A DNA stretch of 6,104 nucleotides, from NCBI GenBank assembly GCA_022565655.1, contig JAIUMG010000207.1:1-6104 (forward strand), written 5' to 3'. The stretch comes from Alkalimonas sp. GTDB taxonomy: Bacteria > Pseudomonadota > Gammaproteobacteria > Enterobacterales > Alteromonadaceae. Below the pieces are notes generated by a model. That model was given only the letters and a program-made list of their open reading frames with translations, was not told where the DNA came from and made no database searches. The translations under genes were made by a program, and so were the position numbers. Shown here one piece after another: positions 1 through 6,045 of the stretch. The number at the start of each line of letters is the position of its first letter. The first letter of the stretch is position 1.

Positions 1-1461
1 CACGCCCGTGCGCTTGGCTCGGCCCTGACGCACCCGATGATTACCACCGACTTTTCCGAATCGCTGCTCGAGTTTATCACGCCTGTTAGTACTGATATTG
101 ACACGACTTTGGCTCAACTGGCCGATATTCACACCTTTACCTTGCGTCAACTGGGTGAAGAGCGGCTGTGGCCGGTCAGCATGCCTTGCTATATTGCCCA
201 TCAGGATGAAATCCAGCTGGCGCAGTATGGCACTTCCAATGTGGGCCAGATGAAAACCCTCTATCGGCAAGGGTTAAAGAATCGCTATGGCAGCATGATG
301 CAGGCGATCAGTGGTGTGCATTTTAACTTCTCCTTTCCGTTGGAGTTTTGGGCGCATTACAGCCAGGTGTTGGGTGCTCCACCCGCTGATCAGGCATTTA
401 TTTCGGCGCACTATCTGGCGCTGGTGCGCAACTACAAGCGATTGGCCTGGTTGATTGTCTATTTGTTTGGTGCTTCTCCAGCACTCTGTCGCTCGTTTTT
501 GCAAGGTAACGAAAGTCGCTATGCCTTTCAGGCCACAGGCAAAGGCACCTTGTATCTGCCGTATGCAACCTCACTGCGGATGAGTGATCTGGGGTATACC
601 AACAGCGCGCAATCCAGTTTGAAAGTCACCTACAATTCGCTGGATGAGTATATTGCTGGCCTGCATCAGGCAATTACCACCCCATCGGCGGAATATCAGC
701 AGATCCCTTGCGATGCGAAAGCGGGTTACCAGCAACTCAATAGCAATATTCTGCAAATAGAAAATGAGTTTTACTCAACCATTCGGCCGAAACGAACCGC
801 TGAAAGCGGCGAGCGACCAACTTGTGCGCTGGCAGCCCGTGGGGTAGAGTACATTGAAGTTCGCGCTTTGGATGTAAACCCATTCAGCCCGGTAGGGATT
901 TCCGCTGAGCAGATGCGCTTTCTGGATGTGTTTCTGTGTTATTGCTTATTGAGCGAGAGCCCGGCTCTTAGTCACGAAGAGCAACTGCTCACCGAGCAGA
1001 ACTTGCGGAAGGTGGTCACCGAGGGACGTAAGCAGACGCTGGAGTTACTTGATTCGGGGCAGCCCAGACTGATGCTGGATTGGGCTGAGGGGATATTCGA
1101 TGAACTGATGGCTGTTGCCAACTGGCTGGATCAAGCTTATGGCGGTGAGCACTACCAGGCCACTATTAAGCAGTTCTATCTTTGCTTGCTGGATCCGGGG
1201 AAAACCTTTTCAGGGCAATTACTCAATACCTTGCTTACCAGTCAGCAAGACAATGGCCCGTTTGCCTTGCAGCTATCAGAGCATTATCGTACTGAACTGA
1301 TGCAGCGGGAGTATCAATACTTTCATGAGCAAGACTTTATTGAGATGGCAAGCCAGTCATGGCAGCAGCAACAGCAAGTCGAAGCGGCTGATACCGTCAG
1401 CTTTGATGGGTATCTGCAAGAGTATTTTGCCCCGAAACCATGTTCTTTAGAGAGTGACTAA
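1..1461 (+). CDS. gshA: Glutamate-cysteine ligase (gamma-glutamylcysteine synthetase), 5'-truncated by the window edge
   Basis: This cytoplasmic enzyme makes gamma-glutamylcysteine from glutamate, cysteine and ATP, the first and rate-limiting step of glutathione synthesis. The reading frame is open from base 1 (HARALGSALTHPMITTDF...), and by comparison with E. coli GshA the first residue corresponds to about residue 44. The ATG at base 37 is therefore internal and the true start lies upstream. The missing part includes the N-terminal GLERETLR active-site strand. The visible 486 residues hold the family blocks LLEFITP, WPVSMPCYI, QYGTSN, LYRQGLKNRYG, SGVHFNFS, YLFGASPA, PYATSLRMSDLGY, EYIEVRALDVNPFSP and a C-terminal EAADTVSFDGYL. 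Total length would be about 530 residues against 518 in E. coli, so it is the proteobacterial GshA type and not the bifunctional GshF. A short glutamine run (five Q) precedes EAADT. The stop is TAA at 1459-1461. No frameshift is seen. Confidence 0.97.
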   Translation, partial: HARALGSALTHPMITTDFSESLLEFITPVSTDIDTTLAQLADIHTFTLRQLGEERLWPVSMPCYIAHQDEIQLAQYGTSNVGQMKTLYRQGLKNRYGSMMQAISGVHFNFSFPLEFWAHYSQVLGAPPADQAFISAHYLALVRNYKRLAWLIVYLFGASPALCRSFLQGNESRYAFQATGKGTLYLPYATSLRMSDLGYTNSAQSSLKVTYNSLDEYIAGLHQAITTPSAEYQQIPCDAKAGYQQLNSNILQIENEFYSTIRPKRTAESGERPTCALAARGVEYIEVRALDVNPFSPVGISAEQMRFLDVFLCYCLLSESPALSHEEQLLTEQNLRKVVTEGRKQTLELLDSGQPRLMLDWAEGIFDELMAVANWLDQAYGGEHYQATIKQFYLCLLDPGKTFSGQLLNTLLTSQQDNGPFALQLSEHYRTELMQREYQYFHEQDFIEMASQSWQQQQQVEAADTVSFDGYLQEYFAPKPCSLESD

Positions 1462-1488
1462 ACGATTGCTTCACAGAGAGTGAATCAC

Positions 1489-1521
1489 AAAAAAAGCGGC
1501 CACCAGGAGAGTAGTGGCCGC
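1489..1521 (-). terminator. Intrinsic terminator reading leftwards, in the gshA-lipoprotein gap
   Basis: An 8-bp perfect stem, GCGGCCAC (1496-1503) with GTGGCCGC (1514-1521), encloses a 10-nt loop. On the minus strand the hairpin is followed directly by seven T (the A run at 1489-1495), the classic Rho-independent layout. On the plus strand the hairpin is followed by ATAACAGG, so it should stop rightward gshA transcripts poorly. No minus-strand gene ends just to its right; the nearest is corB, whose stop is about 730 nt away. It may be the distal end of the ypjD-corB transcript, the end of an unseen antisense RNA, or a remnant of rearrangement. Confidence 0.75.
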
Positions 1522-1609
1522 ATAACAGGAATAAAATCCAGGGAAACGTAAAACTTGTTTTGCATCCTTGCACCAGATTAGAAGCCATTGGATGATGAAA
1601 GTTCACCGC

Positions 1610-2230
1610 ATGAAAAAAATAGTTGCCATAAGTTCGGCTGCAGCACTGATGATGGTGCTGGCTGGCTGCAGTACACCACCGCCCCAGAATAGCAGTAATA
1701 TCTGTGATATTTTTAAAGAGCATCGTTCCTGGTACAAGGCTGCGGCCAATACCCGTGACAAATGGGGGGTGCCAATCCATGTGCCGATGAGCATGATGTT
1801 TCAGGAAAGCAGCTTCCGTCATAATGCCCGGCCGCCTATGCGTTATTTTCTTGGTTTTATCCCCTACGGTCGGGCAAGTTCGGCTTATGGCTACTCGCAG
1901 GCAAAAACTGAAACCTGGGCCGACTATCAGCGTGAGACTAACCGACGCTTTGCCAGCCGAAGTAACTTTGCTGATGCCATGGACTTTATGGGCTGGTACA
2001 TTGATAAGACACATCGGATTAATGGCGTATCCAAGTGGGATGCGTACAATCAGTATCTGAATTATCACGATGGCTGGGGCGGTTATCAGCGGGGAACTTA
2101 CCGCAGTAAAACCTGGTTGATTTCAGTGGCGCGCCGGGTGGATGATCGGGCCCAAATGTACGCGACCCAGCTGAACAGCTGCGAAAAAGAGCTGCAACGT
2201 GGCTGGTTCCGCCGTTTAATTGGCTTTTAA
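1610..2230 (+). CDS. Small lipoprotein with a lytic-transglycosylase (SLT/lysozyme-like) core
   Basis: A 206-residue predicted outer-membrane lipoprotein. A positively charged start (MKK) and a hydrophobic stretch lead into the lipobox LAGC (17-20); Cys20 would be lipidated, and Ser at +2 favours sorting to the outer membrane. The mature part resembles the SLT fold: MSMMFQESSFRHNARP (60-75) matches the catalytic-Glu block with Glu66 as the candidate acid, and SAYGYSQAKTETW (91-103) matches the G-x-Y-G-x-x-Q block. A later YLNYHDGWGGY...GTYR segment (149-165) fits the conserved C-terminal part of small SLT-like lipoproteins. The probable job is peptidoglycan cleavage at the outer-membrane inner face, but activity is inferred. 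Cys32 and Cys191 could form a disulfide. The frame is open upstream to a TTG at 1568, with ATGs at 1592 and 1595. I chose 1610 because it gives a compact signal peptide and has GAAAG 8 nt upstream; 1595 (MKVHRMKK...) is nearly as plausible. It has no recognisable symbol. Confidence 0.85.
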   Translation: MKKIVAISSAAALMMVLAGCSTPPPQNSSNICDIFKEHRSWYKAAANTRDKWGVPIHVPMSMMFQESSFRHNARPPMRYFLGFIPYGRASSAYGYSQAKTETWADYQRETNRRFASRSNFADAMDFMGWYIDKTHRINGVSKWDAYNQYLNYHDGWGGYQRGTYRSKTWLISVARRVDDRAQMYATQLNSCEKELQRGWFRRLIGF

Positions 2231-2270
2231 ACGCTGATGGGGCTGATGGTCAATGATCGCGGCGTTTTTT
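2229..2270 (+). terminator. Possible weak terminator for the lipoprotein gene, inside the corB 3' end
   Basis: AAACGC (2229-2234), overlapping the lipoprotein stop codon, can pair with GCGTTT (2262-2267), followed by the rest of a six-T run ending at 2270. The 27-nt loop is long; an alternative inner pairing is GAT 2236-2238 with ATC 2256-2258, continued by CGC with GCG across one bulge. The T run doubles as two Lys codons near the C-terminus of corB on the other strand. On the minus strand the same element has only three T after the stem, so it should work poorly for corB. The element also contains a 9-bp tandem near-repeat (GCTGATGGG, GCTGATGGT, 2233-2250). Confidence 0.35.
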
Positions 2271-3527
2271 CAGGTGAGGCAGGATACGGATGGTTTTAAT
2301 CATGTTGTCCTGCACCTCCACAATTTCTAAATGATAGCCGGCTAACTTCAGGCTGAGGCAGCCTTGCGGGATTTCTTCCAGGTACTCCAGCACCAGACCA
2401 TTCAATGTTTTTGGGCCATCCGTTGGAAACTTGAGTTGCATTTCACGGTTTAGATCCCGAAGGTTAATGCCGCCTTCAATCAGGAAACTGCCATCGGGCT
2501 GGGCAATAATGTCTTCATGCTTGTCATCGATAATGTCGGTGGTGAAATCACCCACAACCTCTTCCAGAATATCTTCCAGTGTCACCAGACCTTGAATATC
2601 ACCATACTCATCCACCACCAGACCAATGCGCTCTTTCGACGCTTGAAACTTCAGCAACTGAGTGCTGAGCGGGGTGCCTTCAGGAATAAAGTAAATATCC
2701 CGTACAGAGCGGAGTAGGCTGGCTTTGGTGAGCTGTTTTTTTAACAGCGGGCGAACCAGGTCACGGGTATTTAAGAAACCAAGCGCATCATCAATGGTAT
2801 CTCGATACAGCAGCAAACGACTGTGTGGCGAGTTAGCCAGTTGCCTGACGAGCTGCTTCCAATCATCATTGACATCAAGACCATTGATCTCATTGCGCGG
2901 GATCATAATATCTTCCACGGTGGCATGTTCAAGATCCAAGACTCCCACCAGCATACTCTGGTGTTGCTCCGGGATCATCGCGCCAGCCTCATGCACCACG
3001 GTTCTCAGTTCTTCCGAGCTCAGGCTGTTGCCTTTATGTTGCTCAGCACTCACTCCTAACAATCGTAAAAAATTGTTGGTGATTTGATTGATGAACCAGA
3101 CCAGAGGGTACATCAGTTTCAACAACGGCTTTAACAAGGCTGAGCTTGGAAAAGCAATCCGCTCTGGGTGCAGGGCTGCAATGGTTTTTGGTGTGACTTC
3201 AGCAAAAATGAGGATCACCAGCGTCAAAGCAACCGTTGCCAGCAAGATACCCACATCACCAAATAAGCGCATGCCGATAATGGTCGCTACTGCTGAGGCC
3301 GCAATATTCACCAGGTTATTGCCAATCAGAATTAAGCCAATCAGCCGATCAGGCCGTTTGAGTAATTGGGTGACCCGGATCGCACCTTTGTTGTTCTCAT
3401 TGGCTTGATGCTTCAAACGGTATGGGTTCACCGACATCATGCCGGTTTCAGAGCCAGAGAAGTACGCAGAGATAAAGATAAGTACGCCAAGAATTACAAA
3501 TAAAGTACTGGTGGAAATCGCGTCCAA
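2250..3527 (-). CDS. corB: CorB/YfjD-type CNNM (DUF21-CBS-CorC_HlyC) membrane protein
   Basis: A 425-residue inner-membrane protein of the CNNM/CorC family, closely similar to E. coli YfjD (CorB). Members are linked to magnesium (and cobalt) efflux or homeostasis; older 'hemolysin' labels are not a proven function. The N-terminal DUF21 domain (about 1-190) has hydrophobic segments near 8-24, 62-86, 92-110 and 125-150, with the family signatures SGSETGMM (24-31), IGNNLVN (68-74) and AEVTPKT (109-115), which form the ion-binding transmembrane region. A CBS pair follows (VEDIMIPRNEI 204-214; GLVVDEYGDIQGLVTLEDILEEVVG 302-326), expected to bind nucleotide and set transport. The C-terminal CorC_HlyC domain runs from about 343 to 416 (DGSFLIEGG ... 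VQDNMIKTIRI). The start is TTG at 3527: MDAISTSTL aligns with E. coli MEHISTTTL, AGGT lies 9 nt upstream, and an in-frame TAG precedes it with no better start between. It follows ypjD by 69 nt with no terminator, so the two are probably cotranscribed, as in E. coli. Confidence 0.95.
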   Translation of the reverse strand: MDAISTSTLFVILGVLIFISAYFSGSETGMMSVNPYRLKHQANENNKGAIRVTQLLKRPDRLIGLILIGNNLVNIAASAVATIIGMRLFGDVGILLATVALTLVILIFAEVTPKTIAALHPERIAFPSSALLKPLLKLMYPLVWFINQITNNFLRLLGVSAEQHKGNSLSSEELRTVVHEAGAMIPEQHQSMLVGVLDLEHATVEDIMIPRNEINGLDVNDDWKQLVRQLANSPHSRLLLYRDTIDDALGFLNTRDLVRPLLKKQLTKASLLRSVRDIYFIPEGTPLSTQLLKFQASKERIGLVVDEYGDIQGLVTLEDILEEVVGDFTTDIIDDKHEDIIAQPDGSFLIEGGINLRDLNREMQLKFPTDGPKTLNGLVLEYLEEIPQGCLSLKLAGYHLEIVEVQDNMIKTIRILPHLKKRRDH

Positions 3528-3536
3528 AAGTGGGTT

Positions 3537-3540
3537 ACCT
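3537..3540 (-). promoter_or_regulatory. Ribosome binding site of corB, supporting a TTG start
   Basis: AGGT on the minus strand lies 9 nt before TTG (3527-3525). No ATG or GTG is available in frame nearby, and a TAG closes the frame a little farther upstream, so this site decides the start. Confidence 0.6.
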
Positions 3541-3596
3541 ATATGGCCTGAAAGCTAAAGATCGATAGTATGAACCTTTGTTTTTCACAAGTAAAA

Positions 3597-4409
3597 TCAT
3601 CCTGCTATTCCGGCAATGAGAAACTCGCGGACAAAGCGGCTACCAAAGTAAGCAAGAGTCAGCACGATACTGCCAATTAAGGTCAGGGTAATGGCGATTT
3701 TGCCACGCCAGCCTAAGCGGGCATGGCCCCAGCTTAAGAGCGCAAAGAGGGTGAAGGCAACCAGACTTAAGACGTTCTTATGCAGATTTTGTTTCGCAAA
3801 CCAGTCTGCAGTAAACAGGGCACCACTGACTAAGGTTAAGCCCAGCAGCAGTGTGCCTATCAGCAATAAGCGGAATTGCAATACTTCAGCCTGCATCAGA
3901 GGCGGTAGATAAGATGGCATCGTTAACATGGCTTTGTGCTTCAGCTTGTAGCTGATGTAACTGACTTGCACACTGTACAGCGTTGCCAGGATTAAAATGA
4001 CATAGGCAATAAAAGCAATCAGGATATGCAAAAGCAGCACTGGGCTGTGTTCAACATGGACCAACTGCGTCCCTTGAGGCAACAGCAAAACCGCCAGCTG
4101 CAATATAGCGGCACAGCCATAGACCACAGGCAGCAGCAAAATCAATGGTGAGCGTAAGGCCGTTAAGGTCACTGCCACGGTGATGAGCCAGCTGACCAGA
4201 GAGCTGACATTCAGCAGGCTGAAATTCTGCCCTTCTGCAGTAAATAAGGCAGCCGATAATGCGATCGCATGCAACACCAACCCAAGACAGGCTGCACTGA
4301 AGGTTAGTTTCAGCTGTGGTCCTGAAGGATGGAACAAGCGACTTAATACAGCCCCGGCTGCCAGTGCATAGGCGAGCATGGATAATAGAGGCAGTAACAG
4401 CGTGTGCAT
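3597..4409 (-). CDS. ypjD: YpjD inner-membrane protein, CcsA/ResC-like (cytochrome c assembly protein family)
   Basis: A 270-residue polytopic inner-membrane protein similar in sequence and length to E. coli YpjD. It has about eight hydrophobic segments (near 3-24, 36-56, 65-84, 88-110, 124-148, 180-199, 212-227 and 237-256). Family landmarks include SLLNVSSLVS (64-73), the short loop-helix HSPVLLLHILIAFIAY (121-136), and the C-terminal HKNVLS...WGHARLGWRGK (210-237), which parallels the CcsA/CcmC ending. Histidines 47, 128, 210 and 229 are candidate haem or metal ligands. The tryptophan-rich WWD haem-handling motif of true cytochrome c synthetases is not seen, so a role in cytochrome maturation is doubtful and the function is unknown. 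It sits upstream of corB in the same direction and divergent from ffh, the arrangement known in E. coli. The frame is open to an ATG at 4514, but ATG 4409 fits the family N-terminus, puts a hydrophobic helix first and has AGGGA 9 nt upstream. Confidence 0.93.
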   Translation of the reverse strand: MHTLLLPLLSMLAYALAAGAVLSRLFHPSGPQLKLTFSAACLGLVLHAIALSAALFTAEGQNFSLLNVSSLVSWLITVAVTLTALRSPLILLLPVVYGCAAILQLAVLLLPQGTQLVHVEHSPVLLLHILIAFIAYVILILATLYSVQVSYISYKLKHKAMLTMPSYLPPLMQAEVLQFRLLLIGTLLLGLTLVSGALFTADWFAKQNLHKNVLSLVAFTLFALLSWGHARLGWRGKIAITLTLIGSIVLTLAYFGSRFVREFLIAGIAG

Positions 4410-4418
4410 GCAAAACTT

Positions 4419-4423
4419 TCCCT
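4419..4423 (-). promoter_or_regulatory. Ribosome binding site of ypjD
   Basis: AGGGA on the minus strand ends 9 nt before the ATG at 4409. It supports this start over the ATG 35 codons upstream, whose extra peptide would run through the predicted promoter. Confidence 0.65.
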
Positions 4424-4442
4424 GAATTACAGTCAGATAGCC

Positions 4443-4472
4443 ATTGTATTGCAAGTTGTCAGTGAATACCAA
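4443..4472 (-). promoter_or_regulatory. Probable sigma70 promoter of ypjD-corB
   Basis: On the minus strand, TTGGTA (4472-4467) is a 4/6 match to the -35 box and TACAAT (4448-4443) a 5/6 match to the -10 box, with an 18-nt spacer. Transcription would start near 4436 and leave a leader of about 27 nt that contains the ypjD ribosome binding site. Confidence 0.5.
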
Positions 4473-4504
4473 TGCCTTTACCGGACAGAGCATGCTTCGG
4501 GTGG

Positions 4505-4526
4505 CTGACTGCATGCAGTGAGTCAG
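4505..4526. repeat. Inverted repeat in the ffh promoter spacer (candidate operator)
   Basis: CTGACT (4505-4510) and AGTCAG (4521-4526) are perfect inverted arms around 10 nt. The first arm is the -35 box itself and the second ends one base before the -10 box. Overlapping it is a perfect 12-bp palindrome, ACTGCATGCAGT (4508-4519), with a centre shifted by two bases. The placement suits a repressor site, but I recognise no known regulator consensus and it may be chance. Confidence 0.4.
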
Positions 4527-4533
4527 GTATACT
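4505..4533 (+). promoter_or_regulatory. Probable sigma70 promoter of ffh
   Basis: CTGACT (4505-4510, 4/6) and TATACT (4528-4533, 5/6) are separated by an optimal 17 nt. Start would fall near 4540, giving a leader of about 25 nt with AAGG at its end. The two promoters of this divergent region do not overlap; their -35 boxes are about 32 nt apart. Confidence 0.65.
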
Positions 4534-4553
4534 ATCAGGTAATGTGATGATTC

Positions 4554-4557
4554 AAGG
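4554..4557 (+). promoter_or_regulatory. Ribosome binding site of ffh
   Basis: AAGG lies 8 nt before ATG 4566. An in-frame GTG at 4560 would be only 2 nt from it, too close, which favours the ATG. Confidence 0.65.
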
Positions 4558-4565
4558 TAGTGACC

Positions 4566-5933
4566 ATGTTTGATAATTTGTCCGATCGCCTGACCAAAAC
4601 ACTGAAAAATATCAGTGGCCGGGGTCGTCTGACCGAAGATAATGTTAAAGAGACCTTGCGTGAAGTTCGCATGGCTCTGTTGGAAGCGGATGTTGCTTTA
4701 CCTGTGGTGCGTGACTTTGTCAGTCAGGTGAAAGAAAAAGCGGTTGGCCTGGAAGTCAGTAAAAGTCTGACTCCCGGCCAGGAATTCATCAAGATTGTGC
4801 GTAAAGCGCTGGAAGAAGCCATGGGAGAAGCCAATGAAGAGTTGGCTTTAAATACCCAACCCCCAGCCGTGGTGCTGATGGCGGGCTTGCAAGGGGCAGG
4901 TAAAACCACCTCAGTTGCTAAATTGGCGCGTTATTTAACGCAGCGCAAAAAGAAAAAAGTACTGGTGGTTAGTGCTGACGTGTATCGCCCGGCAGCGATT
5001 AAACAGTTAGAGACTCTGGCAACTGAAGTGGGAGTCGAGTGCTTCCCAAGCGATATTTCACAGCAGCCGGTGGATATCGTCAATAGTGCCATTGCTCATG
5101 CGCGAACCAAGTTATTTGATGTGTTGTTGGTCGATACCGCTGGTCGCTTGCATGTCGATGACAGCATGATGGCCGAAATTCAGGCATTGCATGCAGCGGT
5201 GAAGCCAATCGAGACCCTGTTTGTGGTTGATGCTATGACCGGTCAGGATGCAGCCAATACAGCCAAAGCCTTTAACGATGCGTTGCCACTGACCGGGGTG
5301 ATCCTGACCAAAGCCGATGGTGATGCCCGCGGTGGTGCGGCGTTATCCATACGTCATATTACTGGTAAGCCAATCAAGTTTATTGGTATGGGTGAGAAAG
5401 TCGATGCGCTGGAGCCGTTTCATCCCGATCGCATTGCATCGCGTATCCTTGGTATGGGCGATGTGCTTAGTTTGATCGAAGATATCGAGCAAAAAGTCGA
5501 TAAAGATAAAGCGGCCAAAGTGGCCCAGAAGATGATGAAAGGCAAAGGCTTTAGCCTGGAGGACTTTCGTGATCAGCTGAGCCAGATGCGTAATATGGGC
5601 GGCATGATGTCGATGATGGATAAGCTACCAGGCATGAAAAACCTGCCAGCTGGTGCGGCCAGCCAGATGGATGACAAGCAGTTTGTCCGAATGGAAGCTA
5701 TTATTAACTCGATGACGCCAAAAGAGCGGCAATATCCCGATTTAATCAAAGGGTCGCGTAAAAAGCGTATTGCAGCGGGCTCTGGCAATCAGGTGCAAGA
5801 GGTCAATAAGCTGTTGAAGCAGTTCAGCCAAATGCAGAAGATGATGAAGCAGATGTCTGGTAAAGGCGGTCTGGCGAAGATGATGCGTGGCATGGGTGGC
5901 AAGTTACCACCAGGTATGTTGCCCCCCCGATAA
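4566..5933 (+). CDS. ffh: Signal recognition particle protein Ffh (SRP54 homologue, GTPase)
   Basis: Ffh binds 4.5S RNA and the signal sequence of nascent membrane proteins, then docks with FtsY at the inner membrane in a GTP-dependent way. The 455 residues compare with 453 in E. coli. The N domain (about 1-88) contains ALLEADVALPVV. The G domain (about 89-295) has the P-loop GLQGAGKTT (107-115), the insertion-box region DVYRPAAIKQL (138-148), DTAGR (190-194), TKAD (248-251) and GDARGGAA (252-259). The methionine-rich M domain (about 325-455) contains MRNMGGMMSMMDKLPGM, the RNA-binding segment INSMTPKER...GSRKKRIAAGSG (380-407) and EVNKLLKQFSQMQKMMKQM. All catalytic motifs are intact. The start ATG gives MFDNLSDRL, equal to the E. 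coli start; the GTG two codons earlier is rejected. The last codons contain a seven-C run (Pro-Pro-Arg), where a sequencing slip would alter only the tail. It is transcribed away from ypjD and followed by a terminator. Confidence 0.98.
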   Translation: MFDNLSDRLTKTLKNISGRGRLTEDNVKETLREVRMALLEADVALPVVRDFVSQVKEKAVGLEVSKSLTPGQEFIKIVRKALEEAMGEANEELALNTQPPAVVLMAGLQGAGKTTSVAKLARYLTQRKKKKVLVVSADVYRPAAIKQLETLATEVGVECFPSDISQQPVDIVNSAIAHARTKLFDVLLVDTAGRLHVDDSMMAEIQALHAAVKPIETLFVVDAMTGQDAANTAKAFNDALPLTGVILTKADGDARGGAALSIRHITGKPIKFIGMGEKVDALEPFHPDRIASRILGMGDVLSLIEDIEQKVDKDKAAKVAQKMMKGKGFSLEDFRDQLSQMRNMGGMMSMMDKLPGMKNLPAGAASQMDDKQFVRMEAIINSMTPKERQYPDLIKGSRKKRIAAGSGNQVQEVNKLLKQFSQMQKMMKQMSGKGGLAKMMRGMGGKLPPGMLPPR

Positions 5934-5946
5934 GCCGCGAAATTCC

Positions 5947-5974
5947 TTGCAATCGGAGTGAAAATCCGTACAAT
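5947..5974 (+). promoter_or_regulatory. Probable sigma70 promoter of the rpsP operon
   Basis: TTGCAA (5947-5952, 4/6 to consensus) and TACAAT (5969-5974, 5/6) have a 16-nt spacer. Transcription would begin near 5980-5982, immediately before the terminator hairpin, so the rpsP mRNA leader would be about 65 nt and open with that hairpin. Confidence 0.6.
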
Positions 5975-5982
5975 GCACCAGC

Positions 5983-6014
5983 CCTCCGAACCGTCGGAGG
6001 TGTTGTTGTTTTTT
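5983..6014 (+). terminator. Intrinsic terminator after ffh
   Basis: CCTCCGA (5983-5989) and TCGGAGG (5994-6000) form a perfect 7-bp stem with a 4-nt loop (ACCG), followed by TGTTGTTG and six T (6009-6014). It sits 49 nt past the ffh stop and should end ffh mRNA, separating it from the ribosomal protein operon. The T tract is interrupted near the stem, so some read-through is likely. Confidence 0.75.
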
Positions 6015-6045
6015 AAAACCTGAACGATAATTTTTAGAGGACGGT

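Noticed and set aside
37..39. ATG at base 37 as the gshA start.
   Set aside because: The frame is open to base 1 and the residues before this Met (ALGSALTHP) match internal GshA sequence.
1522..1609. A dedicated promoter for the lipoprotein gene (TTGTTT at 1555, TAAAAT at 1532).
   Set aside because: No pair of boxes has acceptable spacing and match. Read-through from gshA is possible because the hairpin lacks a T run on the plus strand.
1397..2068. A 223-codon open frame on the minus strand opposite the lipoprotein gene.
   Set aside because: It runs antisense through the lipoprotein gene, across the leftward terminator and into gshA. Its translation has no recognisable domain, while the plus-strand frame has a lipobox and SLT-like motifs.
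2731..2747. GCTGTT and AACAGC arms with a T run inside corB, terminator-like.
   Set aside because: The T run is the loop and not a tail, and the bases encode the intact Leu-Leu-Lys-Lys-Gln-Leu of corB.
2725..3087. A 120-codon open frame on the plus strand.
   Set aside because: It is a shadow of corB, whose protein is unambiguous over the same bases, and its composition is Ser/Leu/Arg-rich without motifs.
3567..3595. TTTACT-N17-CATACT on the minus strand as an internal corB promoter.
   Set aside because: Both boxes match only 4/6 and the sequence is AT-rich. Cotranscription with ypjD explains corB expression, so I do not list it.
6003..6031. TTGTTG-N17-GATAAT as a second rpsP promoter.
   Set aside because: Its start point would fall at about 6038, inside the ribosome binding site, and the TTGTTG is part of the terminator T tract. 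It is more likely chance.
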